Shown here: positions 48,501 through 56,397 of the stretch, one piece after another
Numbering within the stretch: the stretch's first letter is position 1
Layout of the letters: each line of letters opens with the position of its first letter
From: Pseudoxanthomonas mexicana
GTDB lineage: Bacteria > Pseudomonadota > Gammaproteobacteria > Xanthomonadales > Xanthomonadaceae
DNA length: 64,000 bases
Direction of reading: 5' to 3'
Assembly (NCBI RefSeq): GCF_001556105.1
Contig: NZ_LSIF01000002.1
Span: forward strand, 1 to 64,000
Made by a program: the position numbers and the translations under genes
The notes under the pieces: model-generated
What the model saw: only the letters and a program-made list of their open reading frames with translations
Databases searched by the model: none
What the model was told of the DNA's origin: nothing

Positions 48501-48715
48501 GTGGTGGCCAACGGGTAGGTGACCTGGTCTTCGATGATGCGCGGGGTTTGCCCCGCCCATTGCGTGCGGATGATGACCTGGGTATCGGACAGGTCCGGCA
48601 GCGCATCCAGCGGCGTGTTCTTTACCGACCAGATACCGACCACCGCCAGCAGCGCGGCGGCAACCAGCACCAGCACGCGATTGGCGATGCAAGCATGGAT
48701 CAGGCGCGCGATCAT
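45575..48715 (-). CDS. cusA: Copper/silver RND pump inner-membrane protein CusA
   Basis: A 1046-residue HME-RND transporter with 12 helices and two large periplasmic loops. The three Met residues used by E. coli CusA are all present: [21 protein letters not shown] and [17 protein letters not shown]. This points to Cu(I)/Ag(I), not Zn/Co. [33 protein letters not shown] is the usual C-terminal core. The start at 48715 overlaps the cusB stop (ATGA). It moves periplasmic and cytosolic copper through CusB and CusC to the outside. Confidence 0.96.
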   Translation of the reverse strand: [1046 protein letters not shown]

Positions 48716-50226
48716 GGTGTGCCCTCCATCGCTTCGGACATGACCTCGCTTGCCTGGCAATCAGCGGCTGCGGCGGGGCCGAACTTGGGTACCAACTGCA
48801 TATCCATGAACGGTGACTTGCCCGGCTTGTCGAAATGCTTCTCCGGCACCATCGGGTCATACCAGTACTGCACCGGGCAGCGCGGCGGCGTAGAGGTGGA
48901 GGTGTCTGGCGCGACAGGCGCCGGCTGTCTGGACGGTGACGGCACGACAGTGCGTGGTTCGTGCCCGGCGTCATGGCGCTCGTGCACACCTGATGCGCTG
49001 GCAGGGCGTGTCGGTTGTGCAGCACCCAGGCGCTCCAACGCACCGGAGAGACTGGCTTCGGAGTCGAGCAAGAACTGACCCGAGACGACCACGCGTTCAC
49101 CACCGACCAAGCCTGCCACGATCTGCGTGCGCCCTTGCACGCTACGTCCCACACTCACCCGCACTGGCCGGAAGCTCCCGTCCGGATCCTGCACGATGAC
49201 CCGGCTGTCCCGCCCGGTGGCGATCAGCGCCTCCGTGGGAACGACTGGCAGGGCCTGCTCGGCGTCGGGCTGCACCAGAACCTCGGCGAACATGCCCGGC
49301 ACCAGCCGACGCTGCGGGTTGCGCAGCACAATTCGCGCCCGCTGCGTGCGACTAGCCATGTCGACCTGGGGAAGCAACGCCTGGATCTGTCCGGCAAAGC
49401 GCTCTGCCGGCCAGGCACTGACCGTGGCCTGCACTGAGGTCCCCGGCCGCAAGGTGCCCAGCGCTGCCTGGGGTACCGAGGCCTCCAGCCACAACGTGTC
49501 CAGCCCATTGATCTTGAACAGTGGCGTACCGGGCATCACCGTCTGTCCCTCGCGTGCCAGGATCTCGGTCACGACACCACTGTGGTCTGCGCCAAGCACG
49601 ACGCCACTTCTGGCCGAGGCGCCAGAAGGAACACCCAACGAACGCAACCGTTGTTGCGCCGCACCCTGCAGCTCACGCGCGCCCGCGGACTGAGCTTGGC
49701 TCAGGGCATGTGCTTCGGCGATGGCCGCGTTCCATGCCGGGGCCTGCACGGTGGCCAGCGCTTGACCACGACGAACCTCGGTAAACGGCGCCTTTACCTG
49801 CACGTGGGTGATCAAGCCTTCCATGCGCGCACTGACCACGGTTTCCTGGGTCAGATCCCACGTCAGTGTACCCGGCACGCGTACGGCGGTACCTAGTGAC
49901 TCTACCGTCACTTCCTGAGTGCGTATGCCCACGTTCTGCTGCAGGCGCGGATCGATCTGCGTTCCGCCCCCTATGGCCTCATCTGCGTATTTGGGCAGCA
50001 ACTCCATATCCATGAACGGAGATTTGCCCGGCTTGTCGAATCGCTGCTCCGGCGCCATGGGGTCGTACCAGTACAGCACCTTGCGTGCTTGATCTGCGCC
50101 GCTCGTGCCGGTGGGCGGGGTGGTATCAGAGGTTCGAGTCATCCAGGCGTAGCCGCCGGCAAAGCCGAGCGCCAGCAACCCGAGGGCCACGGCGAGCTGT
50201 GTGAGACGCGTTTTGGTCGGGCTCAT
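48712..50226 (-). CDS. cusB: CusB periplasmic adaptor with metal-binding modules at both ends
   Basis: A 504-residue membrane fusion protein. After an N-terminal anchor, residues 52-81 form a metal-binding segment (YWYDPM...RFDKPGKSPFMDMELLPKYAD). The middle has the usual lipoyl/barrel folds (VSARMEGLITHVQVK, VVTEILAREGQTVMPGTPLFKI). About residues 458-490 carry a second copy of the segment (YWYDPMVPEKHFDKPGKSPFMDMQLVPKFG), followed by a Cys. E. coli CusB has only the first; its Met residues take copper from CusF. The second copy may replace CusF, which is not encoded here. Its start overlaps the cusC stop by 4 bp. Confidence 0.93.
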   Translation of the reverse strand: MSPTKTRLTQLAVALGLLALGFAGGYAWMTRTSDTTPPTGTSGADQARKVLYWYDPMAPEQRFDKPGKSPFMDMELLPKYADEAIGGGTQIDPRLQQNVGIRTQEVTVESLGTAVRVPGTLTWDLTQETVVSARMEGLITHVQVKAPFTEVRRGQALATVQAPAWNAAIAEAHALSQAQSAGARELQGAAQQRLRSLGVPSGASARSGVVLGADHSGVVTEILAREGQTVMPGTPLFKINGLDTLWLEASVPQAALGTLRPGTSVQATVSAWPAERFAGQIQALLPQVDMASRTQRARIVLRNPQRRLVPGMFAEVLVQPDAEQALPVVPTEALIATGRDSRVIVQDPDGSFRPVRVSVGRSVQGRTQIVAGLVGGERVVVSGQFLLDSEASLSGALERLGAAQPTRPASASGVHERHDAGHEPRTVVPSPSRQPAPVAPDTSTSTPPRCPVQYWYDPMVPEKHFDKPGKSPFMDMQLVPKFGPAAAADCQASEVMSEAMEGTP

Positions 50227-51527
50227 GGCGTGTTCTCCTCATGGGGCAGCAGATAGGCCAGTGCCGCCCAGGCACGGCCCTGTTCGCCCAGCAGACGGGC
50301 GTTCTCCAGTTGCAATTCGATCTCATCGCGCCGCGCTTCCAGCCACGGCTGCAGGTCGGCACCGGCGCCGTAGGCGGCCAACGCCGTGCGTGCGCGATCG
50401 CGCGCCAAAGGCAGGCTCTGCGTGTTCTGACGCTCCAACTGGCCGGTTAACCCGCGCCATCGCGCTATCGCGCGTTGCACCGACTCGGCTTGGATGCGTC
50501 GGGCCTCATCGCGCTCTGCGGACACCGCCTCCAGCTCGGCCCGCCGTGCCGCGATGCCTCGTGCTTGGCGGTTCTTCTGGAACAGCGGCAGGCCCACACC
50601 CACTTCCACCATAAGCATGTCGCTGCGCGCCATGCCGTCGGGTGCGCGCTCGCGACGTCCGTAGGTGAGCTCCACACTCCAATCCGGGCGGGTTTCGGCC
50701 ACGGCCGCATCCACCTGGGCCTGGGCTAAGCTCTGGCGTGCCTCCCAGCCCAGTAGTGGCGTGTGCTGGTCCAGTTTGGCCAGCAGTTGGGTGGGCTCCA
50801 ATGGCAACTGCGAAAAATCCGGTGCCACACCACTGGCCAAGATCGCCTCTGGTGCAATACCCAACCAACGCGCCAGGCCGGCCTGCGCGGCGGCGTGCTC
50901 CGCATGTACCTGCTCCAGGCGATTGTCCAACTGCAGTAGGGCGGCCTGGGCGGCAAGCACGTCACTGGCCCCGGCCGTGCCACCTGCCAAGCGAGCACGC
51001 GCCGCACGCTCGGCTATGCGTGCCGGCTCGCGCAATCCTTCCAACGCATCTACGGCTTGCTGCGTACTCCACAGCTCGATCCAGGCCAGCGCGGCCGCTT
51101 GGGCCACCATCTGCTGTTCGGCCATCGACAGTGAGCGCGCTTGCGCCAGCGTCGCTTGCGCCAGCGCGTGCTCGGCACGTCGTTTCGCACGCGCAGGAAA
51201 CTCCTGCATCAGACCGACTTGCTGGGTGGTCATCTCATCGGCCCGCAGGCTGAAGGCATCGGGTCCACTGACGGGCCAGTTCGCCAGCCCCACGATCAAA
51301 CGTGGGTCGGGCAGCGCGCCAGCACGCGCGGCTTCTTCGGTACTGGCATCGATCTGGGATCGGCGCGCCTGCAGGGTAGGGGCATTAGCAAGCGCCCGCT
51401 GTAGGGCTTCTGTGTAGCTGATCGGGATAGCGGGCGGTGCTGCCACCACAGGACCACTGAGCGCCAGGGCAAGCGCGAATCCACACGCCATCCTGCGCCT
51501 TGCACGCAAGAAGAAAGACATCTCCAT
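50223..51527 (-). CDS. cusC: Outer-membrane factor CusC (TolC family)
   Basis: A 434-residue TolC-family channel with a signal peptide (GFALALALSGPVVAA). It has two outer-membrane efflux repeats with long coiled helices (ALQRALANAPTLQARRSQIDA; LARARLAGGTAGASDVLAAQAALLQLDNRLEQV). It lacks the lipobox Cys of E. coli CusC. The start at 51527 has GGAGGTCTT before it; ATG 51521 is an alternative. It carries copper from CusB/CusA across the outer membrane. Confidence 0.9.
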   Translation of the reverse strand: MEMSFFLRARRRMACGFALALALSGPVVAAPPAIPISYTEALQRALANAPTLQARRSQIDASTEEAARAGALPDPRLIVGLANWPVSGPDAFSLRADEMTTQQVGLMQEFPARAKRRAEHALAQATLAQARSLSMAEQQMVAQAAALAWIELWSTQQAVDALEGLREPARIAERAARARLAGGTAGASDVLAAQAALLQLDNRLEQVHAEHAAAQAGLARWLGIAPEAILASGVAPDFSQLPLEPTQLLAKLDQHTPLLGWEARQSLAQAQVDAAVAETRPDWSVELTYGRRERAPDGMARSDMLMVEVGVGLPLFQKNRQARGIAARRAELEAVSAERDEARRIQAESVQRAIARWRGLTGQLERQNTQSLPLARDRARTALAAYGAGADLQPWLEARRDEIELQLENARLLGEQGRAWAALAYLLPHEENTP

Positions 51528-51556
51528 AAGACCTCCGGACAAAGGACAACGAGCGC

Positions 51557-51573
51557 GCTGCAACGCATGCAGC
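51557..51573 (-). other. Hairpin between leader ORF and cusC
   Basis: GCTGCA-TGCGT-TGCAGC on the minus strand, between the stop at 51602 and the cusC start. It recalls the hairpins behind the two CopL-type ORFs, but is a single short stem. Confidence 0.4.
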
Positions 51574-51601
51574 ACGAGCACGGGTCAATCCAGGAGGGGG
51601 C

Positions 51602-51997
51602 TTAAATCAGCAGGCTACAGAAGCGCTGCAGGGGAGGCGGATCGGACACGCACACCGGAACATCCCGATAGAACTGCGCGTGTACCGGTGGCAACAGAGC
51701 CTGCACCAGCGCGAAGGCAACCAGTGCCGGCTGGTAAGGCACTTGAGGGGCCTTCGCATCGGCCGTGGCGATGTGATCGCGCTGGCAATGCTGGTCGCAC
51801 AACGCCGGAGCATCGGGATCCGGCGCGGACATCTCTTCGCAACCGACCATCAGGGTCGCTTGTCCAGCTTCCACCGATTCCAGCGGACAGGCGTAGGCCA
51901 CCAGCGCCAGCTGCTGCAACAGCAGCGCCCACAGTCCCAGCCATGCCAGTCGGGCACGAGGACGGGAACGCCGCCATCGCCTGAGCAGCTTCACCAT
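51602..51997 (-). CDS. Small exported Cys-containing protein upstream of cusC
   Basis: A 131-residue protein with a hydrophobic signal or anchor (LAWLGLWALLLQQLALVAYAC). Cysteines and His are spread through the mature part (VGCEEM, LCDQHCQRDH, VCV, FC). A second hydrophobic stretch PALVAFALVQALLPPVHA follows, and the end is SDPPPLQRFCSLLI. It lies 74 bp upstream of cusC in the same direction. The secreted, Cys-bearing, proline-ended design is like the CopL proteins, so a regulatory leader role is possible. No name can be given. Confidence 0.62.
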   Translation of the reverse strand: MVKLLRRWRRSRPRARLAWLGLWALLLQQLALVAYACPLESVEAGQATLMVGCEEMSAPDPDAPALCDQHCQRDHIATADAKAPQVPYQPALVAFALVQALLPPVHAQFYRDVPVCVSDPPPLQRFCSLLI

Positions 51998-52106
51998 GAC
52001 AACTCCCGCACGCCCGAAGCCGCGCCTGCGGACACTGGGCGGATCAGGGTAGGGGACGTGCGAGCTCTCATGATGGCCAGACTAGCTCTCTTGGGGCCGA
52101 CTGGCA

Positions 52107-52120
52107 TTGATCAAGATCAA
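52107..52120. promoter_or_regulatory. Perfect FNR/Anr-type box
   Basis: TTGAT-CAAG-ATCAA, the exact FNR/Anr consensus (TTGAT-N4-ATCAA). It lies 110 bp before the leader ORF of cusCBA and could give oxygen-dependent control of the copper pump. Otherwise the 51998-52240 stretch shows no gene. Confidence 0.55.
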
Positions 52121-52240
52121 GCCGCAGCAAGGTTCCAACATAAGGCAAGCTGCACAAATAGCGGTATCCGAATGGCCTCCGCGGCCTGCCTGGCTCCGGA
52201 TCTAACACCATTCGTCCTGAATAGTCGCCTTGCACTTTGA

Positions 52241-52277
52241 AAATTCCCCGCTCCAATCAACTCAGAGGAGAGCGGGG
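52241..52277 (-). terminator. Rho-independent terminator of the 52302-52673 gene
   Basis: On the minus strand CCCCGCTC pairs with GAGCGGGG, followed by AATTTTC. It lies 25 bp behind the stop. Confidence 0.75.
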
Positions 52278-52301
52278 TAAAGGAAGCTTGCAGTCTGCCA
52301 T

Positions 52302-52673
52302 TTACCTCGCTGCCGCCTCGGCTTCGTGGAGCTTTGCAAGCTCCTCGTATTCCGTAGCGGCTTCTTCCTTCAACTTGACCAGCTTATCGCAGTGTCTGGC
52401 CAGAGTTTGGTCCGTGGCCGTCCCACTCTTGAAGGCTTGATGATTATGGCGATACGTGTTGCGCATCGTCTTGTGCGTTTCGGCTTCTGCCAGGGCTTCG
52501 CGGGCCAGCGTGCGGTAATACGCGGCGATGGCCAGATGGTTCTCCGGCTTGTCCGCGATATCGTTCAGGAGCGTTATGACCGGTTCTTCGGTGGGCTGCT
52601 GCGCATAGACCGGAATGGCTACGGCGAACATCGCACACAACATCATGACCCAAGACGCTTTGACAGACTTCAT
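52302..52673 (-). CDS. Small exported helical protein of unknown function
   Basis: A 123-residue protein with a signal peptide (MLCAMFAVAIPVYAQ). The mature part is helical: ADKPENHLAIAAYYRTLAREALAEAETHKTMRNTYRH, then HCDKLVKLKEEAATEYEELAKLHEAEA, rich in His and Glu. Related periplasmic proteins are common near metal genes, but the function is unknown. It has a promoter with the GTAATG-type box found also before the two copper operons at 53023 and 61247, so it is probably copper-responsive. A terminator follows. Confidence 0.78.
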   Translation of the reverse strand: MKSVKASWVMMLCAMFAVAIPVYAQQPTEEPVITLLNDIADKPENHLAIAAYYRTLAREALAEAETHKTMRNTYRHNHQAFKSGTATDQTLARHCDKLVKLKEEAATEYEELAKLHEAEAAAR

Positions 52674-52712
52674 TGAAATCTCCTGATGGGCTGGGGAGGT
52701 ATGCCCGGTGCC

Positions 52713-52767
52713 AGCCTAGGAAAGCTCTTCTTTCATCTGAATGACCCATTCATTACATTTCTGCAAT
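52713..52767 (-). promoter_or_regulatory. Copper-type promoter, copy C (for the 52302 gene)
   Basis: On the minus strand: ATTGCAG, 4 bp, GTAATG, then GGGTCATTC, a 32-bp spacer from GTAATG and TAGGCTGG. The same arrangement is found at 52865 and 60960. The half-sites about 11 bp apart fit an OmpR-type response regulator such as CopR/CusR. Confidence 0.6.
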
Positions 52768-52864
52768 GCGCTGGTCACTTCGGAGGCGGCTGAGTGCGTC
52801 CACGAGAGGAGCGAATTCAATACGCGCATCATTGATCCAAAGGTCTTGGTTGAATGACGAGACG

Positions 52865-52919
52865 ATTGCAGCATCGTAATGGCGGGGTCATCCCGTCGAC
52901 AGCTTGCCGTACGTAGGGT
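52865..52919 (+). promoter_or_regulatory. Copper-type promoter, copy B (for the 53023 operon)
   Basis: ATTGCAG, 4 bp, GTAATG, then GGGTCATCCCG, 32 bp and TAGGGTGG. It lies about 105 bp upstream of the Met-rich protein gene. The stretch 52674-53022 holds only this and copy C, back to back; a 102-residue minus-strand frame there is probably not a gene. Confidence 0.6.
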
Positions 52920-53022
52920 GGAAGCGAACAAGCCGGCCACAGACGCGGACCGGTTTCTTTTGTGGGTGCGCCGCATCCGCCGGTTCCCGATGGGAATCGC
53001 CGCCAACTTATCGGAGGTTGTC

Positions 53023-53550
53023 ATGAGGCATTATCGTCGGCCGTCACTGGTGATCGTTTGTTTGCTTGGTGGGATGCTCGCCGGCTCAGCGCTGGCCGAT
53101 GACGACAAGCACAAGCATGGTCAGTCAGGCGCCATGGGGCAGTCGCCCGCCAGCATGAGCGCCCCAGCGGCGCCCCATCCCCCGGCGGCACATGCTCCGG
53201 GTCCGCAGTCGCCTGCTTCCCCGAATTCGCCTGCCACGCCCGACGTCATGGCTTCGCATATGGAGGAAATGGCAACGATGATGCGTGAACGGGGAAAGGC
53301 CATGGAAGCGATGGGCCGCCAGATGCAGGAAGGCAGCACGCAGATGCATCAGCAGGCCATGTCGATGAAGGCAGGAGACACGTCCACGCACAATGACATG
53401 GACATGTCCGCCGCGATGCAGCACATGGAACAGATGAAGAAGGATATGGAGAACTGCGAGCGGCAGATGCAGCAAGTCGATTCGACCATGCAGAAGATGG
53501 ATTCGAGCATGGGCGGCGGCATGGCCAAGAAGAAGATGGGCCATATGTAG
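53023..53550 (+). CDS. Secreted Met/His-rich putative copper-binding protein
   Basis: A 175-residue exported protein with a signal peptide (VIVCLLGGMLAGSALA) and a His/Pro-rich part (KHKHGQSGAMGQSPASM, HPPAAHAPGPQ). The C-terminal 100 residues are a helical Met-rich region: MASHMEEMATMMRERGKAMEAMGRQMQE and MQHMEQMKKDMENCERQMQQVDSTMQKMDSSMGGGM. Met at such density suggests Cu(I) binding in the periplasm. GGAGG precedes the ATG at 53023. First gene of the redox operon. It is not a recognised family. Confidence 0.8.
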   Translation: MRHYRRPSLVIVCLLGGMLAGSALADDDKHKHGQSGAMGQSPASMSAPAAPHPPAAHAPGPQSPASPNSPATPDVMASHMEEMATMMRERGKAMEAMGRQMQEGSTQMHQQAMSMKAGDTSTHNDMDMSAAMQHMEQMKKDMENCERQMQQVDSTMQKMDSSMGGGMAKKKMGHM

Positions 53551-53562
53551 GAGGCGGCCGCT

Positions 53563-55710
53563 GTGTCGACGGAGAGCTTCATGGGGTGGAGGCGAATCGT
53601 TGCCCTGGCCGTGCTGGCGATGTCGCTGGCGTATGCTGCGGCCGGCGCTCAGACAACCGCCGATCCGCACGCTGTTCATCCACCGAACAAGACCAACAGC
53701 ACGGCGGCCGCTGGAACGACAGCCGCGCAAGACAGCAGTTCGATGGGTGGCATGCCGATGGAACCCGCGCCGTCGGCTGACGCGCCGATGGGCGACGACG
53801 ATCACGCTGACCAAGCCGCAAACATGGCGGCGCCGCAACCGGCTGTCGGGGGCGCATCGATGCAAGGCAGCAGCCCGATGCAGGGCATGCCGATGGGCAC
53901 CCCACCCCCGGCTGACGCAGGCATGGGCGATGACGACCATGCCGCGCATCACCCTGACGCGGCTGGCGGCATGCCGGCTGCGGCAGGTGCGTCGATGGGC
54001 GGCTCCATGGGCGGCATGATGGACGACATGATGGACGACATGATGCGCGGCTGCCGCGGAGACGAGTGCGGTCGCGATCGGCGCCTCAACAAGCTGCTGT
54101 ATCCCCAACTGATGGCTCTGCCGGACCTTCCGCCGGAGCGGCGTGCCAGCGTCGAGCAGCTCGCCCACCATCGGATGCACGAAGGCATCCAGCAGTTGGC
54201 GACCCTGTCGTCGGAGGCGTCGCATGCGGTTCAACGCAACGACTACGCCGGCTTGCAGGAGGCGTCTGATCGGATGCGCGTGGCCTGGGGCGAGTTTGAC
54301 AGCGGCCTGTCGGCCTACCGCGCGCTGGCCGAAGGACAGGCGCCGCGCGGCATCGCGTTGGACTGGTTCCGTCGCGAAATGAATCTGACCGATCCCCTGA
54401 CCACGGTCCCGGCGCACGGGGTCTTCGGCCTGTCGGGCTTTCACTACTTCACGATGGCGCTGCTGTCGGCTTTTGCCTTGCTGGGTGCGTGGATGTACGT
54501 CGCCCGCAACCGGCGTACGAACGCGGTGCTGGCCACGTTGCGCACGGGAGCACCGGCGTCTCCGGCGTCCTCCCCGGCACCGCGTGCCGGCGCATCGCCA
54601 GGCCCCGCGGTACAGGCACCTGCCGTTGCTTCGCCCGAAGGCGCCCCGCAGGCGCGCACGCCTGCGTCCACCACGGGCAGTTGGGTCGGCAAGCTGCGGG
54701 TCGCGCGCATCTTCCCGGAGACATCCCGGGTCAAGACGTTCCGCCTGGCACCCGTCGAGGGGACAGGTGCCCTGCCTTTCGAGTTTGAGCCCGGCCAGTT
54801 CCTCACGCTCTCCGTGCCCTCGGAAGGGAAACAGGTCAAGCGCTCTTATTCGATCGCCTCATCGCCATGCTGCCATGGCTGGTGCGACTTGACCGTCAAG
54901 CACGAAAGCGGCGGCATCGTGTCCGGATACCTCCACGAACACGTCCAGGAAGGCGATCTGCTCGATGCGTCCGGCCCGTACGGCCGCTTCACCTTCCGCG
55001 GCGTCGAGTCCGACAGCGTCGTGCTCTTGGGGGGCGGTGTCGGCATCACGCCGTTGATGAGCTCGATCCGCTACCTGACCGACCAGTGCTGGAACGGCCG
55101 GATCGACCTGGTCTACGCCTGCAAGGACCTGGAGAACGTGATCTTCCATGACGAGCTGAACCAGCTTGCCCGTCGGCATCCGAACCTGCATGTGTCCATC
55201 GTGTTGAGTGAGGAGTCATCAGAGGAGTGGACCGGCGCACGCGGGTTCATCACCGCCGAACTGCTGGGGCAGATCCCCGAGATCCGCTCGCGCCGCATCC
55301 ACCTGTGCGGTCCGCCGGTGATGATGGATGCGGTGCGCAACGAGCTGGGCAAGCTGGGCATCGATCCGGCGTCGATACACTCCGAGCTGTTCCTGAGCCC
55401 GCCCAAGCCGGCGACGCCCGAACCGGGCCAAGCCGGCGACACCGCTGCGGCCGTGACATGCCGCTTCGAGCGATCCGGGAAAAAGGCGCCGCTGATCGCC
55501 GGCCAGACCGTCCTCGAGGCCGCCGAAGAAGTCGGCGTCCCGATCGAGTACGCGTGCCGGCAGGGCTACTGCGGCATCTGCAAGGTGAAACTGCTCTCGG
55601 GCGAGGTCACCATGGCGGTGGACGACAGCCTGACCCCGCTCGACCGCTCGTCGGGGATGATCCTGGCCTGCCAGGCGAAAGCGTCGGCCGACATCTCGGT
55701 GGATGCCTAG
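53563..55710 (+). CDS. Met/His-rich flavo-ferredoxin fusion, transmembrane
   Basis: A 715-residue fusion. The signal or anchor is residues 9-29. Residues 30-165 are periplasmic, rich in Met, His and Asp (MGGMPMEP, MQGMPMG, MGDDDHAAHH, MMDDMMDDMM). A helical domain follows (about 175-275), then one TM helix (294-314). The cytosolic part is a ferredoxin-NADP reductase module (from about 373: RSYS at 427-430 for FAD, GGGVGITP at 490-497, LCGPPVMMD) and a C-terminal 2Fe-2S domain with C665, C670, C673 and C703. The GTG at 53563 has AGGAGG upstream; ATG 53581 is an alternative. It links cytosolic NAD(P)H to a periplasmic copper-binding head. I know no named protein with this order. Confidence 0.82.
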   Translation: MSTESFMGWRRIVALAVLAMSLAYAAAGAQTTADPHAVHPPNKTNSTAAAGTTAAQDSSSMGGMPMEPAPSADAPMGDDDHADQAANMAAPQPAVGGASMQGSSPMQGMPMGTPPPADAGMGDDDHAAHHPDAAGGMPAAAGASMGGSMGGMMDDMMDDMMRGCRGDECGRDRRLNKLLYPQLMALPDLPPERRASVEQLAHHRMHEGIQQLATLSSEASHAVQRNDYAGLQEASDRMRVAWGEFDSGLSAYRALAEGQAPRGIALDWFRREMNLTDPLTTVPAHGVFGLSGFHYFTMALLSAFALLGAWMYVARNRRTNAVLATLRTGAPASPASSPAPRAGASPGPAVQAPAVASPEGAPQARTPASTTGSWVGKLRVARIFPETSRVKTFRLAPVEGTGALPFEFEPGQFLTLSVPSEGKQVKRSYSIASSPCCHGWCDLTVKHESGGIVSGYLHEHVQEGDLLDASGPYGRFTFRGVESDSVVLLGGGVGITPLMSSIRYLTDQCWNGRIDLVYACKDLENVIFHDELNQLARRHPNLHVSIVLSEESSEEWTGARGFITAELLGQIPEIRSRRIHLCGPPVMMDAVRNELGKLGIDPASIHSELFLSPPKPATPEPGQAGDTAAAVTCRFERSGKKAPLIAGQTVLEAAEEVGVPIEYACRQGYCGICKVKLLSGEVTMAVDDSLTPLDRSSGMILACQAKASADISVDA

Positions 55711-56397
55711 ATGGGCAGGCACGATCGCATCGCCGCGACGATCATCGTGTCGATGCTGGCGGTGCTGTGGCTGGGCTTCCTGGTACACCGCGCTCCGTTC
55801 TTCGCCGGTAGCCTGTGGGGTGGCGTGTTCGGCGTCGTGGGCGCCGCGTTCTTGCTGGTGCCGCTCGTCTACACCGTGGTCAAGCGCAGCGCCACGCTAC
55901 GCCGCGCATTCACCCGCGAGCACAGCTTCGCCGCATTGCTGCAGGCGCACGTGTATTTCGGCCTGATCGGCGCGCTGCTGGCCATCATCCATAGCGGGCA
56001 CAAGTTCCAGAGCGTGCTCGGGATCGCGCTGACGGCGTCGATGCTGCTGAGCGTGCTCACCGGGTTCATCGGCCAGCATTACCTGCGCTACGTCGCCGAG
56101 AACATCCGCGAGAAGAAGACACAGCTCGACGGCCTGTGGCGCCTCCTGGATGGGGCGTACTGGGCCTACGCGCAGGCGCCGGCAGGCGGCGCCGGCACGG
56201 CCAAGGCCGGCGCCGAACTGCTGCCGCTGGCGTCCGGCGCCGGCGACCTGCAGTACTCAATCCAGTTTCAGGAGCGGGTGCGCAAGCTGTTCACCGGCTG
56301 GCTGTCGGCGCACATCGCGTTCTCGATCGTCTTCTATCTCCTGCTGGCGCTGCACATTTGGGCCGGCATCTACTTCGGGCTGCGCTGGTTCAGATGA
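55711..56397 (+). CDS. Cytochrome b-type membrane protein (predicted two hemes)
   Basis: A 228-residue membrane protein with about five helices. His pairs 14 residues apart lie in two helices: H80/H94 and H201/H215. This is the spacing that holds two b-hemes in ferric reductase and NADPH oxidase proteins. The loop at 130-180 is soluble. The gene starts directly at the stop of the fusion gene (TAG-ATG) and overlaps the next one (ATGA). It should carry electrons across the inner membrane between the flavo-ferredoxin and the multiheme cytochrome. Confidence 0.78.
   Translation: MGRHDRIAATIIVSMLAVLWLGFLVHRAPFFAGSLWGGVFGVVGAAFLLVPLVYTVVKRSATLRRAFTREHSFAALLQAHVYFGLIGALLAIIHSGHKFQSVLGIALTASMLLSVLTGFIGQHYLRYVAENIREKKTQLDGLWRLLDGAYWAYAQAPAGGAGTAKAGAELLPLASGAGDLQYSIQFQERVRKLFTGWLSAHIAFSIVFYLLLALHIWAGIYFGLRWFR

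Noticed and set aside
52716..53024. 102-residue minus-strand frame between two copper-type promoters
   Set aside because: It has no domain look, no ribosome site and covers two well-supported promoters; its composition is not protein-like.
53125..54444. 439-residue frame antisense to the Met-rich genes
   Set aside because: His/Arg-rich shadow of Met/Ala-rich coding DNA; no motif.
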